Part shown: one piece after another, positions 1 through 11,297 of the stretch | Position numbering within the stretch: the stretch's first letter is position 1 | Layout of the letters: each line of letters starts with the position of its first letter | Source: SPDF01 sp963812085 | GTDB taxonomy: Bacteria; Gemmatimonadota; Gemmatimonadetes; Gemmatimonadales; GWC2-71-9 | Assembly (NCBI GenBank): GCA_963812085.1 | Contig: CAWETL010000003.1 | Location: forward strand, 806,001 to 870,000 | Reading direction: 5' to 3' | DNA: 64,000 bases | Notes under the pieces: model-generated | Told to the model about the DNA's origin: nothing | Databases searched by the model: none | The model's input: the letters and a program-made list of their open reading frames with translations, nothing else | Translations under genes and position numbers: made by a program

Positions 1-1
1 C

Positions 2-325
2 GTCCCGCCCAACAGCTTCGCGCTGGCGCGCTCGATCGAGTACTTCCGGATTCCGCGCAACGTCCTGACGATCTGCGTCGGGAAGTCCACCTACGCCCGG
101 TGCGGCATCATCACGAACGTCACGCCGTTCGAACCCGAGTGGGAAGGCTTCGTCACGCTGGAAATCAGCAACACCACCCCGCTCCCCGCCCGGATCTACG
201 CCAACGAGGGGATCTGCCAGGTGCTGTTCTTCGAGGCGGACGCGGACGACGAGTGCGAGGTGAGCTACCGCGACAAGGCCGGGAAGTACCAGGGGCAGGT
301 CGGCGTCACCCTGCCCCGCCTCTAG
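2..325 (+). CDS. dcd: dCTP deaminase, 3' part
   Basis: This is the C-terminal 107 residues of dCTP deaminase, which converts dCTP to dUTP in the cytosol to feed dTMP synthesis; the 5' end lies outside the window. The family signature GKSTYARCG followed by VTPFEPEWEGFVTLEISNTT is clearly visible, then the IYANEG..QVLFFE strand and a C-terminal YQGQ tail that closes over the nucleotide in this family. It reads open from base 2 to a TAG stop. The last four bases overlap the end of the convergent peptidase gene. Deaminase and bifunctional deaminase/dUTPase forms cannot be told apart without the N-terminal part. Confidence 0.95.
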   Translation, partial: VPPNSFALARSIEYFRIPRNVLTICVGKSTYARCGIITNVTPFEPEWEGFVTLEISNTTPLPARIYANEGICQVLFFEADADDECEVSYRDKAGKYQGQVGVTLPRL

Positions 326-2442
326 CGCGGCGCCGGCCCCAGCCGGGCCGACGCCTCGTCCACCAGTGCCGCGGCCCGCGCCACGCGGGCCGTGAGGTCG
401 GCCACCTCCCCGGTCACCGCCGCACCGTTTCCGTCCTCGATGGCCTCCGCGATCGCCGGCAACCCCACCGCCCCGTACCCGTCGTCCCGCCCCGGCGCGA
501 ACAGCACGTTCCGGTAGAACGGCCGCCCGGGAATCCCGTCCGGACGGACGAACGCCTGCGCCGCCTGACGAAGCCCGTCGTTGGCGGCCTCGAGCACGAT
601 CGGCGTGGGCGCCGTCCGGGCGGTTGCGCCGCCGAGCGCGGCGCGAACCGAGTCCAGCCGGACGCCGCTTCGTACCAGGCCCGCCACCGCGCTGTCGAGC
701 GCCGCCCAGCTCGCCGGGGGCAAGCCGCGAGCGACCGCCTGTGCGTGCCGGGTCGCGATCACCGATCCGAGCGCCCGGCCGAATCCGGCGTAGTCGAAGG
801 GGAGCAGGTCGGCGTTCGCGAGCCGGGTGAGCGCCGCGGCGGCGAGGCGGGCCGCTTCCGCATGACTGAGGTACCCCGGATCGCCGAAGCGGTCCATCCA
901 GTTGAAGGTGTCGTAGGCGGAGTGATAGACGCCGTAGCGCCCGCCGAAGCCGATCTCGAAGGAGGGAATCCCCAGCGTGTTGTAGAAGCCCGCGAAGTCG
1001 CTGCCTCCGCCGAGGTCGCCGATGGGCACCGCCGCGGAGTCCGCGAGGCGCGCGTCGCGCCGCCACGCCTGGTAGACGGACAGCGATTCCCCCGGCTGGC
1101 CGGCGGTCAGCGTGAGGTCCTTGATGAAGTCCCAGAGTGTTGCGGCGCCGGCGGCGTGAAACGAGCGTCCGAAGGCGGGCATGTCGAGATTGAGGTAGGC
1201 CACCGCCTGCCGGTCGAGGGAGTCGGCCATCAGCTCCACCTGCTCGACCGAGCCGATCAGTCCCCATTCCTCCGCGTCCCAAGTGGCCAGGATGATGGTC
1301 CGCTTCGGCCGATACCCCGCCGCGGCGGCTCGCCCGATGGCCCTGCCCGCCTCGAGGATGGTGGCCACACCGCTGACGTTGTCGGCCGCGCCGGGTCCCC
1401 AGGCGTCGCGATGCCCTCCGACGAGCACCCAGCGGTCGGGCAGGTAGGTGCCACGCAGGATCGCGATCGTATTGGTGATCGTCTTGTAGGCGGCCTCACC
1501 CCGTTCGGCCCAGACGCCCACCCGCACCGTGGCCCCGCTGCCGCCGACGTGGTAACGGAAAGGGAGCCCGCCCTGCCAGGACTGCGGTACCTCGGGGCCC
1601 TCGAGCGGCTGCAGGATGGCCTGCGCATTCCGATAGCCGAGCGGCACCACCGGGATACGCGGTCCGGAGATGGAGTCCTGCGGGAGGTGGTGCGCCCCGG
1701 TGGTCGCGGGCCATCCCGGCGTCGAGAGATCGCCATCTCCCCCGACGCCGAGGCTGCCCCGCTGGGGCGAGTCGGGATGCCGCATCGGGCCGTTGGGGTA
1801 GGTCGGCCCGACGAAGTAGCCGTCCTGCTGGGGATCGGAGTACAGCAGCAGCGCCAGGGCACCGTGTGCTTCCGCTTCGCGCGCCTTCACGCCGCGGAAC
1901 GAACGGCCGTAACGCGCCAGGACGACGCGTCCCCGCACCGTCACCCCGAGCGAGTCGAGCCGCGCGTAGTCGGCCGGCAATCCGTAGTTGGCGTACACCA
2001 CCGCCCCGGTCACGTCCCCCACGCCGCTGAACCCGTTCATGGCCGGCCAGATGCCGCCCAGCGTCGCGGGATCCTCGCGGAGCGGGGGTTCCTCGAGCTT
2101 GAACCGCCGCCGGGTGGGCTGGACCAGCTCCACCACCGCCGAATCCTGGAAGGGGATGTAAACCTTGAACGAGACGCGCGCCGTGTCGAAGCCGACCAGG
2201 GCGAGCTGCTGCAGCACGTAATCCGCCGTCCGCGCCTGCGCCGGCGTCCCCGCCACGTGCGGGACGGCGCTCAGGCGGCGCGAGTCGTTCCGCACGCTGG
2301 CGGGCTGGACGAGGCTGTCGAGGAGCCGTTCCAGCGCCCGCTGCCGGGTGGCGTCCTGCGCCGTGAAGCCGGAGATGCCCTGGGCGTGGCCGAGGGCCGG
2401 CCAGCACAGCGCCGCCAGGAGGGCAAAGCGGAAACGGATCAT
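322..2442 (-). CDS. M28-family secreted metallopeptidase (glutamate carboxypeptidase II-like)
   Basis: A 706-residue zinc aminopeptidase/carboxypeptidase of family M28, probably periplasmic or outer-membrane associated. Residues 1-20 form a signal peptide ending AHAQ-like (GHAQ). Residues about 120-300 look like a protease-associated (PA) insert. The co-catalytic metal site is visible: GGHRDAWGPGAADN (His344 and Asp354), WDAEEWG (Glu391/392), LNLDM, and YHSAYDTF near residue 515. A C-terminal helical dimerisation-like region follows, as in PSMA/transferrin-receptor-type proteins. The gene is divergent from the M1 peptidase gene with a 79-bp gap, so both promoters must lie there. It probably releases C-terminal or N-terminal residues from imported peptides; the substrate cannot be predicted. 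Confidence 0.9.
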   Translation of the reverse strand: MIRFRFALLAALCWPALGHAQGISGFTAQDATRQRALERLLDSLVQPASVRNDSRRLSAVPHVAGTPAQARTADYVLQQLALVGFDTARVSFKVYIPFQDSAVVELVQPTRRRFKLEEPPLREDPATLGGIWPAMNGFSGVGDVTGAVVYANYGLPADYARLDSLGVTVRGRVVLARYGRSFRGVKAREAEAHGALALLLYSDPQQDGYFVGPTYPNGPMRHPDSPQRGSLGVGGDGDLSTPGWPATTGAHHLPQDSISGPRIPVVPLGYRNAQAILQPLEGPEVPQSWQGGLPFRYHVGGSGATVRVGVWAERGEAAYKTITNTIAILRGTYLPDRWVLVGGHRDAWGPGAADNVSGVATILEAGRAIGRAAAAGYRPKRTIILATWDAEEWGLIGSVEQVELMADSLDRQAVAYLNLDMPAFGRSFHAAGAATLWDFIKDLTLTAGQPGESLSVYQAWRRDARLADSAAVPIGDLGGGSDFAGFYNTLGIPSFEIGFGGRYGVYHSAYDTFNWMDRFGDPGYLSHAEAARLAAAALTRLANADLLPFDYAGFGRALGSVIATRHAQAVARGLPPASWAALDSAVAGLVRSGVRLDSVRAALGGATARTAPTPIVLEAANDGLRQAAQAFVRPDGIPGRPFYRNVLFAPGRDDGYGAVGLPAIAEAIEDGNGAAVTGEVADLTARVARAAALVDEASARLGPAPR

Positions 2443-2521
2443 CAGGTGGCCCCGTAGGAGAGAAGGCAGGAATATCAGTTGTTCCCCCCGTTCGCGACAA
2501 CCTCAACTCCCGGAGTCCCCC

Positions 2522-4501
2522 GTGCGCGTTGGCCTCGTCCTGCTCTCCTGCCTCTTGGTCGCGCCGCTGGCCGCCCAGGATTCCGCCGCCGCCCGGAAGC
2601 CGGTACCGCCGCCCCTGACGGACACCTCACCGTTCCGGCGCCTCGAGCTCCCGGCTCCGAACACGATCCGGACCGGGAGCGGCACGCCCGGGAAGAACTA
2701 TTGGCAGCAGCGTGCCGACTACGTGATCCGGGCGACGCTCGATACGGTGGCCAACCGCCTGAGCGGCGACGAACGCATCACCTACACGAACCACTCGACC
2801 GACACCCTCCGTTACGTCTGGATCCAGCTCGATCAGAACGTCTTCAGCCGCGCGAGCCGCGGCGCCGCCATCATGCCTCCGAACACGCGCTTCGGCCCGC
2901 GGGGTGCAGACGGCGGCGTGACCCTCACGCGCGTGGCGGTCGGTGCCCCGGCCGTCGGCGGCGGCCGGCCGGCCCGTGCCGCGGTCGACGCCGAGCACGA
3001 GGTGAACGGCACGATGATGCGAGTGGACCTGCCCCGGCCGCTCCCGCCGCAGGACCGGATCTCGATCGAGATGGCCTGGTCGTTTCCGCTCGACACCAGC
3101 ATCACGAACCGCATGGGGCTCGAACGGGTGGACGATGGCACCGTCTACGAAGTGGCGCAGTGGTATCCGCGCATGGCCGTCTACGACGACGTTCGCGGCT
3201 GGAACACCGAGCAGTACCTCGGCCAGGGCGAGTTCTACCTGGAATACGGTCGGTTCGACGTGAGCCTGACCCTTCCGGCCAACATGCTCGTGGGCGCCAC
3301 GGGCGTGCTGCAGAATCCCGCCGAGGTCCTGACGGCGACCCAGCGGTCACGCCTGGCCCGTGCGCGCACCAGCGAGACCACCGTCGTCATCCGGGGGAAG
3401 GACGAGATTGCCGATCCCGCCTCCCGGCCGCGGCCCGCCTCCGGCCTGCTGACCTGGCGCTTCCGGGCCGACAGCGTCCGGGACTTCTCCTGGGCCGCGG
3501 CGCGTCACTTCATCTGGGACGCCGTGAGCGTGAACGGCGGCAAGACCCTCGCCATGAGTCTCTACCCACCGTCCGCCGACTCGATCTGGAACCAGGCCAG
3601 CCAGTACGCCAAGATCGCGATCGAGAACTACTCGAAGCAGTGGTTCCCCTACCCCTACCCCGTCGCGACCAACGTGAACGGGGTCGAGGGGGGGATGGAG
3701 TACCCGATGATCGTCTTCTGCGCCAACCGGACCAACGCGCAGGCGCTCTACAGCGTGACCGACCACGAATTCGGGCACACCTGGTTCCCGATGGTCGTCG
3801 GCAGCAACGAACGCCTCTACCCGTGGATGGACGAGGGCTTCAACACGTTCATGAACTACTACAACTGGCGACTGCGCTATCCGGGCACGCCCAACCGACG
3901 CGGCAACGCCGATGTGTACGTGGCCTACGCCCTCTCGGGGCGCGAACTCCCGATCATGACGGCGGCCGACCGGATGCCGGGCGCGGTGCTGGGCCAGTCG
4001 GCGTACAACAAGCCCGGACTCGGCCTCATCATCCTCCGCGACCAGGTCCTCGGCCCCGACCGCTTCGACCCGGCCTTCCGCGAGTATATCCGTCGCTGGG
4101 CGTTCAGGCACCCGACGCCAGCCGACTTCTTCCGGACGATGGAAGACGGTGTCGGCGAGGACCTCAGCTGGTTCTGGCGCTCCTGGTTCTTCACCACGGA
4201 AACGCTGGACCAGGCGGTGGACTCGGTGAGCGTCGGCGAGCGAGGCGGGCGGTTGCAGTCGCGGGTGTACCTGCGCAACGTCGGCCCGATGGTCATGCCG
4301 GTGGACCTGACGCTCTATTTCGACGACGCCTCGAGCGAACAGCGGCGCCTTCCGGTCGAGGTCTGGTACACCGGCGGCACCTACGTCCTCGGAGTGCCGG
4401 ACCGGCGGGTGGTGGGCGTCGTCGTCGACCCGGCCCGGCATTTCCCCGACGTGAACCGGTCCAACAACCAGACCGGCCAGGTCCCCGCGCAGGCGCCCTA
4501 G
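2522..4501 (+). CDS. M1-family secreted metallopeptidase (aminopeptidase N-like)
   Basis: A 659-residue gluzincin aminopeptidase. The start is taken at GTG 2522, because it gives a clean signal peptide (MRVGLVLLSCLLVAPLAAQ) and has GGAG about seven bases upstream; longer in-frame starts overlap the divergent peptidase. The zinc motif HEFGH is at residues 415-419 with the third ligand Glu438 in WMDEGFNTF, the 18-residue spacing typical of M1. The exopeptidase motif is GGMEYP, a variant of GAMEN. A beta-sheet-rich C-terminal part follows. Together with the divergent M28 enzyme it suggests a peptide-scavenging lifestyle. It ends 16 bp before the convergent lipoprotein gene. Confidence 0.9.
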   Translation: MRVGLVLLSCLLVAPLAAQDSAAARKPVPPPLTDTSPFRRLELPAPNTIRTGSGTPGKNYWQQRADYVIRATLDTVANRLSGDERITYTNHSTDTLRYVWIQLDQNVFSRASRGAAIMPPNTRFGPRGADGGVTLTRVAVGAPAVGGGRPARAAVDAEHEVNGTMMRVDLPRPLPPQDRISIEMAWSFPLDTSITNRMGLERVDDGTVYEVAQWYPRMAVYDDVRGWNTEQYLGQGEFYLEYGRFDVSLTLPANMLVGATGVLQNPAEVLTATQRSRLARARTSETTVVIRGKDEIADPASRPRPASGLLTWRFRADSVRDFSWAAARHFIWDAVSVNGGKTLAMSLYPPSADSIWNQASQYAKIAIENYSKQWFPYPYPVATNVNGVEGGMEYPMIVFCANRTNAQALYSVTDHEFGHTWFPMVVGSNERLYPWMDEGFNTFMNYYNWRLRYPGTPNRRGNADVYVAYALSGRELPIMTAADRMPGAVLGQSAYNKPGLGLIILRDQVLGPDRFDPAFREYIRRWAFRHPTPADFFRTMEDGVGEDLSWFWRSWFFTTETLDQAVDSVSVGERGGRLQSRVYLRNVGPMVMPVDLTLYFDDASSEQRRLPVEVWYTGGTYVLGVPDRRVVGVVVDPARHFPDVNRSNNQTGQVPAQAP

Positions 4502-4517
4502 GGGCCGGGCCGACGCC

Positions 4518-5684
4518 TCAGGGCGTATTCAACTCCCACAGCCCGCTCAGCATGTCGCTGGCGTAGAGGTGGCCGTTGGCGAGCATCACGCCCCAGACAT
4601 ACGTGTCGCCAGCGCCGCCGGGCAGGCTGCGGGCGATCAGGCGCGACGACAGGTCGCCGCTCAGCGCCCCCGAGACGTCCAGCGCCACCACGCCGCCGTT
4701 GTAGTAGGCGGCATAGAGCACCTGGCGCGCCTCGTCCATCCAGAAATTGTGGGTACCCGCGCCGGGCACACCGAAGGACGCGACCTCACGCGGGCGCGAC
4801 AGGCTCGAGACGTCCACCACGTGGATGTTCCCGGACGAGGAACTGCCGATGGTGGCGGGGCCCTCCTGCCCGATGAAGAGGTACTTCTTCTCCCCGGTGA
4901 CCGGGTTGTGGAACCACCACGCATTGTGGACCTGGCCACCTGCCGTCACCAGCGAAGAAATCAGCTGCGGGGACTGCGGGGATCCGCCCCGGACGCCGTC
5001 GCCGACGTCGTAGATCAGGACCCCCGTGTTCCAGGCGCACACGAAGGCGATGCCGTCGCGCACGAAAGTGTCGTGGTGACCGTAGTTGGCGGGGACCGGC
5101 ACAGTTGAGGTCAGCACGATCGGCGTGGCGGTCGCCGGGTCGATCTCGAAGATCATCAGGGCCGGGCTGGAGGGGTTCTTGGCGGCGAAGATGTATCGCC
5201 GGCCGCCGATGTACCCGAAGGTGGCGGTGTGCAGTCCGTTTTCGACGAGGTAGCTCGCGATGAGCGTCGGGTGCGCCGGGGAGGCGAGGCTGTACAGGTA
5301 GAGTCCGCCGCCGACGCCGTTTTCCCCGCTGAACGCCAGGAGGGTGCCGTCGCTGCTCACCTCCACGTCGCTCACCGTGACGATGCCCGGGGTGATGATC
5401 GAGTCGACCAGCGTCGGCGCGCCCGCCGCGTCCAGATGCCACACCTTGAGCGCGTTGCCGACCACGCTCCGATAGCCCCAGGTGCCCGTGTAGGCATACT
5501 CGCCGTGCACCCACAGGTCGGAGGTGTACCGCTCCGGGACGTCGTTTCCTCCGCCGAGCGTCCGGAACTCCCCGGGCGGGGGCGGGGTGCTCGGACCGCC
5601 GCTGTCCGAACCGCCGCACCCGACCAGGAAGAGCAGCAGCGCCGCCCTGACGCCCATCGCAACGAGGCTTCGGTCGTCGGTCAT
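4518..5684 (-). CDS. LVIVD-repeat beta-propeller lipoprotein
   Basis: A 388-residue predicted lipoprotein. The N-terminus has a hydrophobic stretch and lipobox LFLVGCGG (Cys about residue 23); a second in-frame ATG at residue 10 would give a more typical signal. A low-complexity GGPSTPPPPG linker leads into repeated blade-like units (for example LWVHGEYAYTGTWG, VSDVEVSSDGTLLAFSGENG, GTHNFWMDEARQVLYAAYYN) typical of LVIVD/choice-of-anchor propellers, a surface protein family without a defined reaction. It starts only 9 bp after the outer-membrane protein gene and is the last gene of the mdh-sdh operon. Its link with respiration is contextual only. Confidence 0.75.
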   Translation of the reverse strand: MTDDRSLVAMGVRAALLLFLVGCGGSDSGGPSTPPPPGEFRTLGGGNDVPERYTSDLWVHGEYAYTGTWGYRSVVGNALKVWHLDAAGAPTLVDSIITPGIVTVSDVEVSSDGTLLAFSGENGVGGGLYLYSLASPAHPTLIASYLVENGLHTATFGYIGGRRYIFAAKNPSSPALMIFEIDPATATPIVLTSTVPVPANYGHHDTFVRDGIAFVCAWNTGVLIYDVGDGVRGGSPQSPQLISSLVTAGGQVHNAWWFHNPVTGEKKYLFIGQEGPATIGSSSSGNIHVVDVSSLSRPREVASFGVPGAGTHNFWMDEARQVLYAAYYNGGVVALDVSGALSGDLSSRLIARSLPGGAGDTYVWGVMLANGHLYASDMLSGLWELNTP

Positions 5685-5693
5685 GGTCAGCTC

Positions 5694-6914
5694 TCAGTGG
5701 TGATGTGAATGCGCCGGATTCGCCCCGGCATCTTCCGCCACGCCGTAGCGCCCCATCAGGTGACTGAACGCGGTCCGGCCGAGGCCGACCGTCACTCCCA
5801 GGGTGAGGCCCCAGAAGTCGGTGCCCCCGTACCAGGTCGCGGGATCAAACACGCCGCCCGTCAACTCGACCACCGTCGCGTAGGACACCTCCACGAAGGG
5901 GCGCAGGCGGAAGGTGCCGCCGTCCGCCAGGAGGTCCCGCCCCACGCCCACGGTGTTGAGCGTCCATCGGCTGGTCCCGAGAATCGAATTCTCCAGATGC
6001 GGCCGGAGGCTCCGGGTCGGCTGGCCGAGGATGCGCTCCTCCTCGGGGCGTTCGGTGCGCTCGAACTGATAGTAGACGCGCGTCGGCCCCAGGTCCCACG
6101 ACACCTCGGCGAGGAGCGAGTGGAAGACGAAGAAGCCGTCGGCTTCCTCGGTCCTGGCCCACTCCGCCATCGCGTAGAACGGGTGCCCGTCCACCGGCCC
6201 TGTCCACTGTCCGGAGGCGTGCCACTTGTGCTGCGTGGGCCCGGCGCCCGCGCGGTGCTCGGGAGACGCGACCTTCGCATAGGACGCCTCGAGCCGCAGT
6301 CCGCGCACAGGGAAGGCGGTGAGCCGACCGGACCAGGAGTCTCCGAACCGGCTGAAGTTGGGGCTCTGCTCCGGGTATTCCGGCTCGTCGCCATTGAAAA
6401 GCGACGCCTCCGCCATGATCGGCCCGACCAGCACGCCGCCGGTGAGCACCGCGCGCTCGAGGATCTGGCTCCAGTGGTGGTTGACGGGATACCGGAGCGT
6501 GAGCCGGTTGGCAGGATCGTCGCTTCCGAAGGCGGCGAACCCCTTGCCGCCGCTCAACGACAGCTCGGCGCGCCCGACTCGCCCCACTCCCGAGGCGACG
6601 AGCTCATGGAGGATCGTGTGCGGATGCCGCCGGTCCACGAACCCTTCCCCCCACGCCCCGATCGTCAGCTCGCCGTCGGGAATGGTCCAGGCCTCGAAAT
6701 CGACGGTGGAGGTGACGCGCAGGTGGCGGTCATAGGCGTCGGCGTGGGCCATGAGCATCGGCTGGACGACGCGGAGCTGCGCCATGTCCCCGCCGAACGG
6801 CTCGCGGCTCGAATAGGTGCCGGCGAGGATTCCGCGGGCGGCGAAGGTGGCGGAGGGCGAACCGCCCTGCCCGCGCAGGACGGCGGGCAGGGCGGCGAGC
6901 AGCAGCACGAGCAC
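5694..6914 (-). CDS. Predicted outer-membrane beta-barrel protein, His-rich C-terminus
   Basis: Not recognised as a named family. About 406 residues with a hydrophobic leader (VLVLLLAALPAVLRGQG) and many alternating polar/hydrophobic segments rich in Gly, Tyr and Trp, as in outer-membrane barrels. The chain ends AHSHHH, a possible metal-binding tail. No ATG is available; GTG 6914 (or GTG 6908) is chosen because it lies just after the sdhB stop (6926) and preserves the signal peptide. It lies between sdhB and the LVIVD lipoprotein in one transcription unit. A porin, a surface anchor for the lipoprotein, or a metal-related function are all possible; none is shown by the sequence. Confidence 0.6.
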   Translation of the reverse strand: MLVLLLAALPAVLRGQGGSPSATFAARGILAGTYSSREPFGGDMAQLRVVQPMLMAHADAYDRHLRVTSTVDFEAWTIPDGELTIGAWGEGFVDRRHPHTILHELVASGVGRVGRAELSLSGGKGFAAFGSDDPANRLTLRYPVNHHWSQILERAVLTGGVLVGPIMAEASLFNGDEPEYPEQSPNFSRFGDSWSGRLTAFPVRGLRLEASYAKVASPEHRAGAGPTQHKWHASGQWTGPVDGHPFYAMAEWARTEEADGFFVFHSLLAEVSWDLGPTRVYYQFERTERPEEERILGQPTRSLRPHLENSILGTSRWTLNTVGVGRDLLADGGTFRLRPFVEVSYATVVELTGGVFDPATWYGGTDFWGLTLGVTVGLGRTAFSHLMGRYGVAEDAGANPAHSHHH

Positions 6915-6925
6915 CGGGCGGCGGA

Positions 6926-7701
6926 TCAGGGCGATCCCGCGTGTCCCGCCGTGTCGCCGCGCTCCCAGAGCGCCGCCGTCCGGAAGTCGCGGTTCATCCG
7001 GGCGATCGTCTCCAGGCTGATGCCCTTGGGGCAGGCCTCGGTGCATTCCCCGTAGTTGGTGCACCCCCCGAACCCCTCGAGGTCCATTTGCCGGACCATG
7101 CCCAGCGCCCGCCGGTCCCGCTCCGGCTGGCCCTGGGGCAGCAGCCCGAGATGGGACACCTTGGCGGCGGTGAAGAGCATCGCCGAGGCGTTCGGGCAGG
7201 CGGCCACGCAGGCGCCGCAGCCGATGCACTGGGCCGCGTCCATCGCCAGGTCCGCGGCGTCCTTGGGCACGAGGATGGCATGCGCGTCCGGCGCGTTGCC
7301 GGTGGCGATGCTCACGTATCCGCCCGCCTGCATGATGCGGTCGAAGGGCGACCGGTCCACCACGAGGTCCCGGAGGACCGGGAAGGCCCGGGCGCGCCAC
7401 GGCTCGATGACGATCTCGTCGCCGTCCTTGAAGCTGCGCATGTGCAGCTGGCAGGTGGCGGTCCCGGCCATCGGCCCGTGGGCCGCGCCGTTGATCATCA
7501 CGCCGCACGAACCGCAGATGCCCTCGCGGCAGTCATGGTCGAACGCGATGGGCGCCTCCCCCTTCGCGATGAGTCCCTCGTTCACGACGTCGAGCATCTC
7601 GAGGAACGACATGTCCGGGCTGATGTTCCTCGCCTGGTAGGGCACCAGCCGGCCCGGGGCCTGCGCTCCGGCCTGGCGCCACACGTGCAGGGTCAGGTTC
7701 A

Positions 7702-7702
<1 letters not shown>
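6926..7702 (-). CDS. sdhB: Succinate dehydrogenase iron-sulfur subunit
   Basis: A 258-residue electron-transfer subunit of complex II, cytoplasmic face of the inner membrane. The [2Fe-2S] domain has CREGICGSCG plus a distal Cys in TATCQLH. The C-terminal ferredoxin domain carries CIGCGACVAACPNAS and CTNYGECTEACPKGI, enough for the [4Fe-4S] and [3Fe-4S] centres. The sequence style (NLTLHVWRQ start, PEWRARAFPV-like linker) is the non-mitochondrial SdhB type found with a single fused cytochrome b subunit. The ATG overlaps the sdhA stop as TGATG, so the two are translationally coupled. Confidence 0.96.
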
Positions 7703-9615
<1,913 letters not shown>

Positions 9616-9617
9616 GG

Positions 9618-10280
9618 TCACCTCAGCATCCCCCCGAGTATGGCGGCGGGAATCGCGATGAAGCCCAGGCCCACCGCCAGCGCCACCACCGTGGCCACCA
9701 CGCGCCGGGCCGGATCGAACCGGGGATGATTCCACCCCATCGTCTGGAAGAAGCTCCAGATGCCGTGGCTCAGGTGCGCCAGGAGCGCCACCATCGCCAC
9801 GATGTAGAACAGCGCCACCCAGGGGACCCGGAAGGCGCTGGTCACGTTGGCGTAGACGTCCGTTTCACTGAGCGTGAAGCCGGGATGGATGGCGCCGACC
9901 GTCAGGTGGAGCAGGTGGAAGACGATGAACGCCAGGAGGAGGAACCCGCCGTAGCGCATCAGGCGGGACGCCAGCGTCGCCACCTGGGTCTCCCGCTTCG
10001 CATAGGCCACGGGCCGACTCGCCTGGTTGAGCCGGGTGAGGCTGAGCGCGGCCCAGATGTGGAGCCCGACGGCGGCGAGCAGCACCACGCGGACGGCCCA
10101 GAGCACCGGCATGCTGCTCTTGAGGAAGGCGGACCAGGCGTTGAGCGGCCCCGGCCCCAGGAAGACCAGCAGGTTGCCCGCCACGTGCCCCGTCACGAAC
10201 CCCACCAGCAGCACGCCCGTCACGGCCATCACGACCTTGCGGCCGATCGTGGAACGGAGGAAGCCGGCCGGGGCGTTCAT
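9618..10280 (-). CDS. sdhC: Succinate dehydrogenase cytochrome b subunit (b558 type)
   Basis: A 220-residue integral membrane subunit with about five hydrophobic helices (for example VVMAVTGVLLVGFVTGHVAG, VVLLAAVGLHIWAAL, FLLLAFIVFHLLHL, VALFYIVAMVALLAHLSHG). Histidines in GHVAGN, GLHIW, FHLLHL and HLSHG are placed to bind two haem b groups, as in the single-subunit, dihaem type-B anchors. It connects SdhAB to the menaquinone or ubiquinone pool. ATGA overlap with mdh upstream (10277-10280) indicates coupled translation. Confidence 0.93.
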   Translation of the reverse strand: MNAPAGFLRSTIGRKVVMAVTGVLLVGFVTGHVAGNLLVFLGPGPLNAWSAFLKSSMPVLWAVRVVLLAAVGLHIWAALSLTRLNQASRPVAYAKRETQVATLASRLMRYGGFLLLAFIVFHLLHLTVGAIHPGFTLSETDVYANVTSAFRVPWVALFYIVAMVALLAHLSHGIWSFFQTMGWNHPRFDPARRVVATVVALAVGLGFIAIPAAILGGMLR

Positions 10281-11203
10281 CCGAGCGCCACCATCGTCTC
10301 CCGGACCGCTTCCGCGGAGGCGTGGAGGTCTTTGCGCTCCGCGTCGGTGAGGGACACCTCGAGGATGGCCTCGAGCCCCCGTCGGCCGAGCTTGCAGGGC
10401 ACGCCGCAGAAGACGTCCTTCAATCCGTATTCGCCGGTGAGCCACGCGGAACACGGGAGGACGCGCTTCTTGTCCAGCGCGATGGCCTCGACCATCTGCA
10501 CCGCCGCGGAGCTCGGTGCATAGTAGGCCGAGCCGGTCTTGAGCAGCCCGACGATCTCGGCGCCGCCCTTCCGGGTACGGTCCACGATGGCGTCGAGCTT
10601 GTCCTTGGCGATGAGCTGGGTGACCGGGATGCCGGACACGGTGGTGTAGGAGACCAGCGGCACCATCGTGTCGCCGTGGCCGCCGAGGACCATGGCCTGG
10701 ATGTCCTCCACCGACACGTCCAGCGCCTCGGCCAGGAAGGAGCGGTAGCGCGCCGTGTCGAGCACGCCCGCCATCCCGAGGACCCGCTCCTTCGGGAAAC
10801 CCGACTCCTTCATGGCCACGTGGCACATGACGTCGAGCGGATTCGACACCACCACGATGATGCTCTTGGGGGCCACTCGCTTGATCTCGCGCGCGACCGA
10901 GCCCACGATGCCGGCGTTGGTCTTGACCAGGTCGTCCCGGCTCATCCCCGGCTTCCGGGCGATGCCGGCGGTGACGACGAACACCTCCGCCCCCGCGGCC
11001 TCGTCATATCCGTTGCTGCCGATCACCCGGGTGTCGAATCCCTCGATCGGGGCCGACTCCCACTGGTCGAGTCCCTTGCCCTGCGGGACACCCTCGACGA
11101 CATCGATCATCACGACGGTACGGGCCAGGTTCTTCTCGGCCAGGCGCTGGGCGGCGGTTGCGCCGACATTGCCAGCGCCGACGACGGCGATTTTCTGGAG
11201 CAT
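10277..11203 (-). CDS. mdh: Malate dehydrogenase (LDH-like)
   Basis: A 308-residue NAD-dependent malate dehydrogenase of the lactate-dehydrogenase-like group. It has the Rossmann motif VGAGNVGATAAQ and the cofactor-selecting Asp in MIDVVEG. The substrate loop RKPGMSRDDL has the MDH-type arginine, VVVSNPLDVMCH follows, and the catalytic His lies in GGHGDTMVP. It is the first gene of mdh-sdhC-sdhA-sdhB, placing two consecutive TCA-cycle steps under one promoter. A TTGAGG...TAAGTT pair with 16-bp spacing lies upstream (about 11270) but is weak as promoter evidence. Confidence 0.96.
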   Translation of the reverse strand: MLQKIAVVGAGNVGATAAQRLAEKNLARTVVMIDVVEGVPQGKGLDQWESAPIEGFDTRVIGSNGYDEAAGAEVFVVTAGIARKPGMSRDDLVKTNAGIVGSVAREIKRVAPKSIIVVVSNPLDVMCHVAMKESGFPKERVLGMAGVLDTARYRSFLAEALDVSVEDIQAMVLGGHGDTMVPLVSYTTVSGIPVTQLIAKDKLDAIVDRTRKGGAEIVGLLKTGSAYYAPSSAAVQMVEAIALDKKRVLPCSAWLTGEYGLKDVFCGVPCKLGRRGLEAILEVSLTDAERKDLHASAEAVRETMVALG

Positions 11204-11297
11204 GAGTCGCTACATCCGGGGTCAGGGTCGTGAAGCAGTGGCGAAACCAGCCCCGGGAACTTAAGAGCCCATCGCCGCGCCTCAAAGGGTGCCCCGA

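Noticed and set aside
100..2457. A 785-codon plus-strand frame opposite the M28 peptidase
   Set aside because: It runs antisense to a gene with complete catalytic motifs and reads as composition-driven sequence; dcd itself uses another frame.
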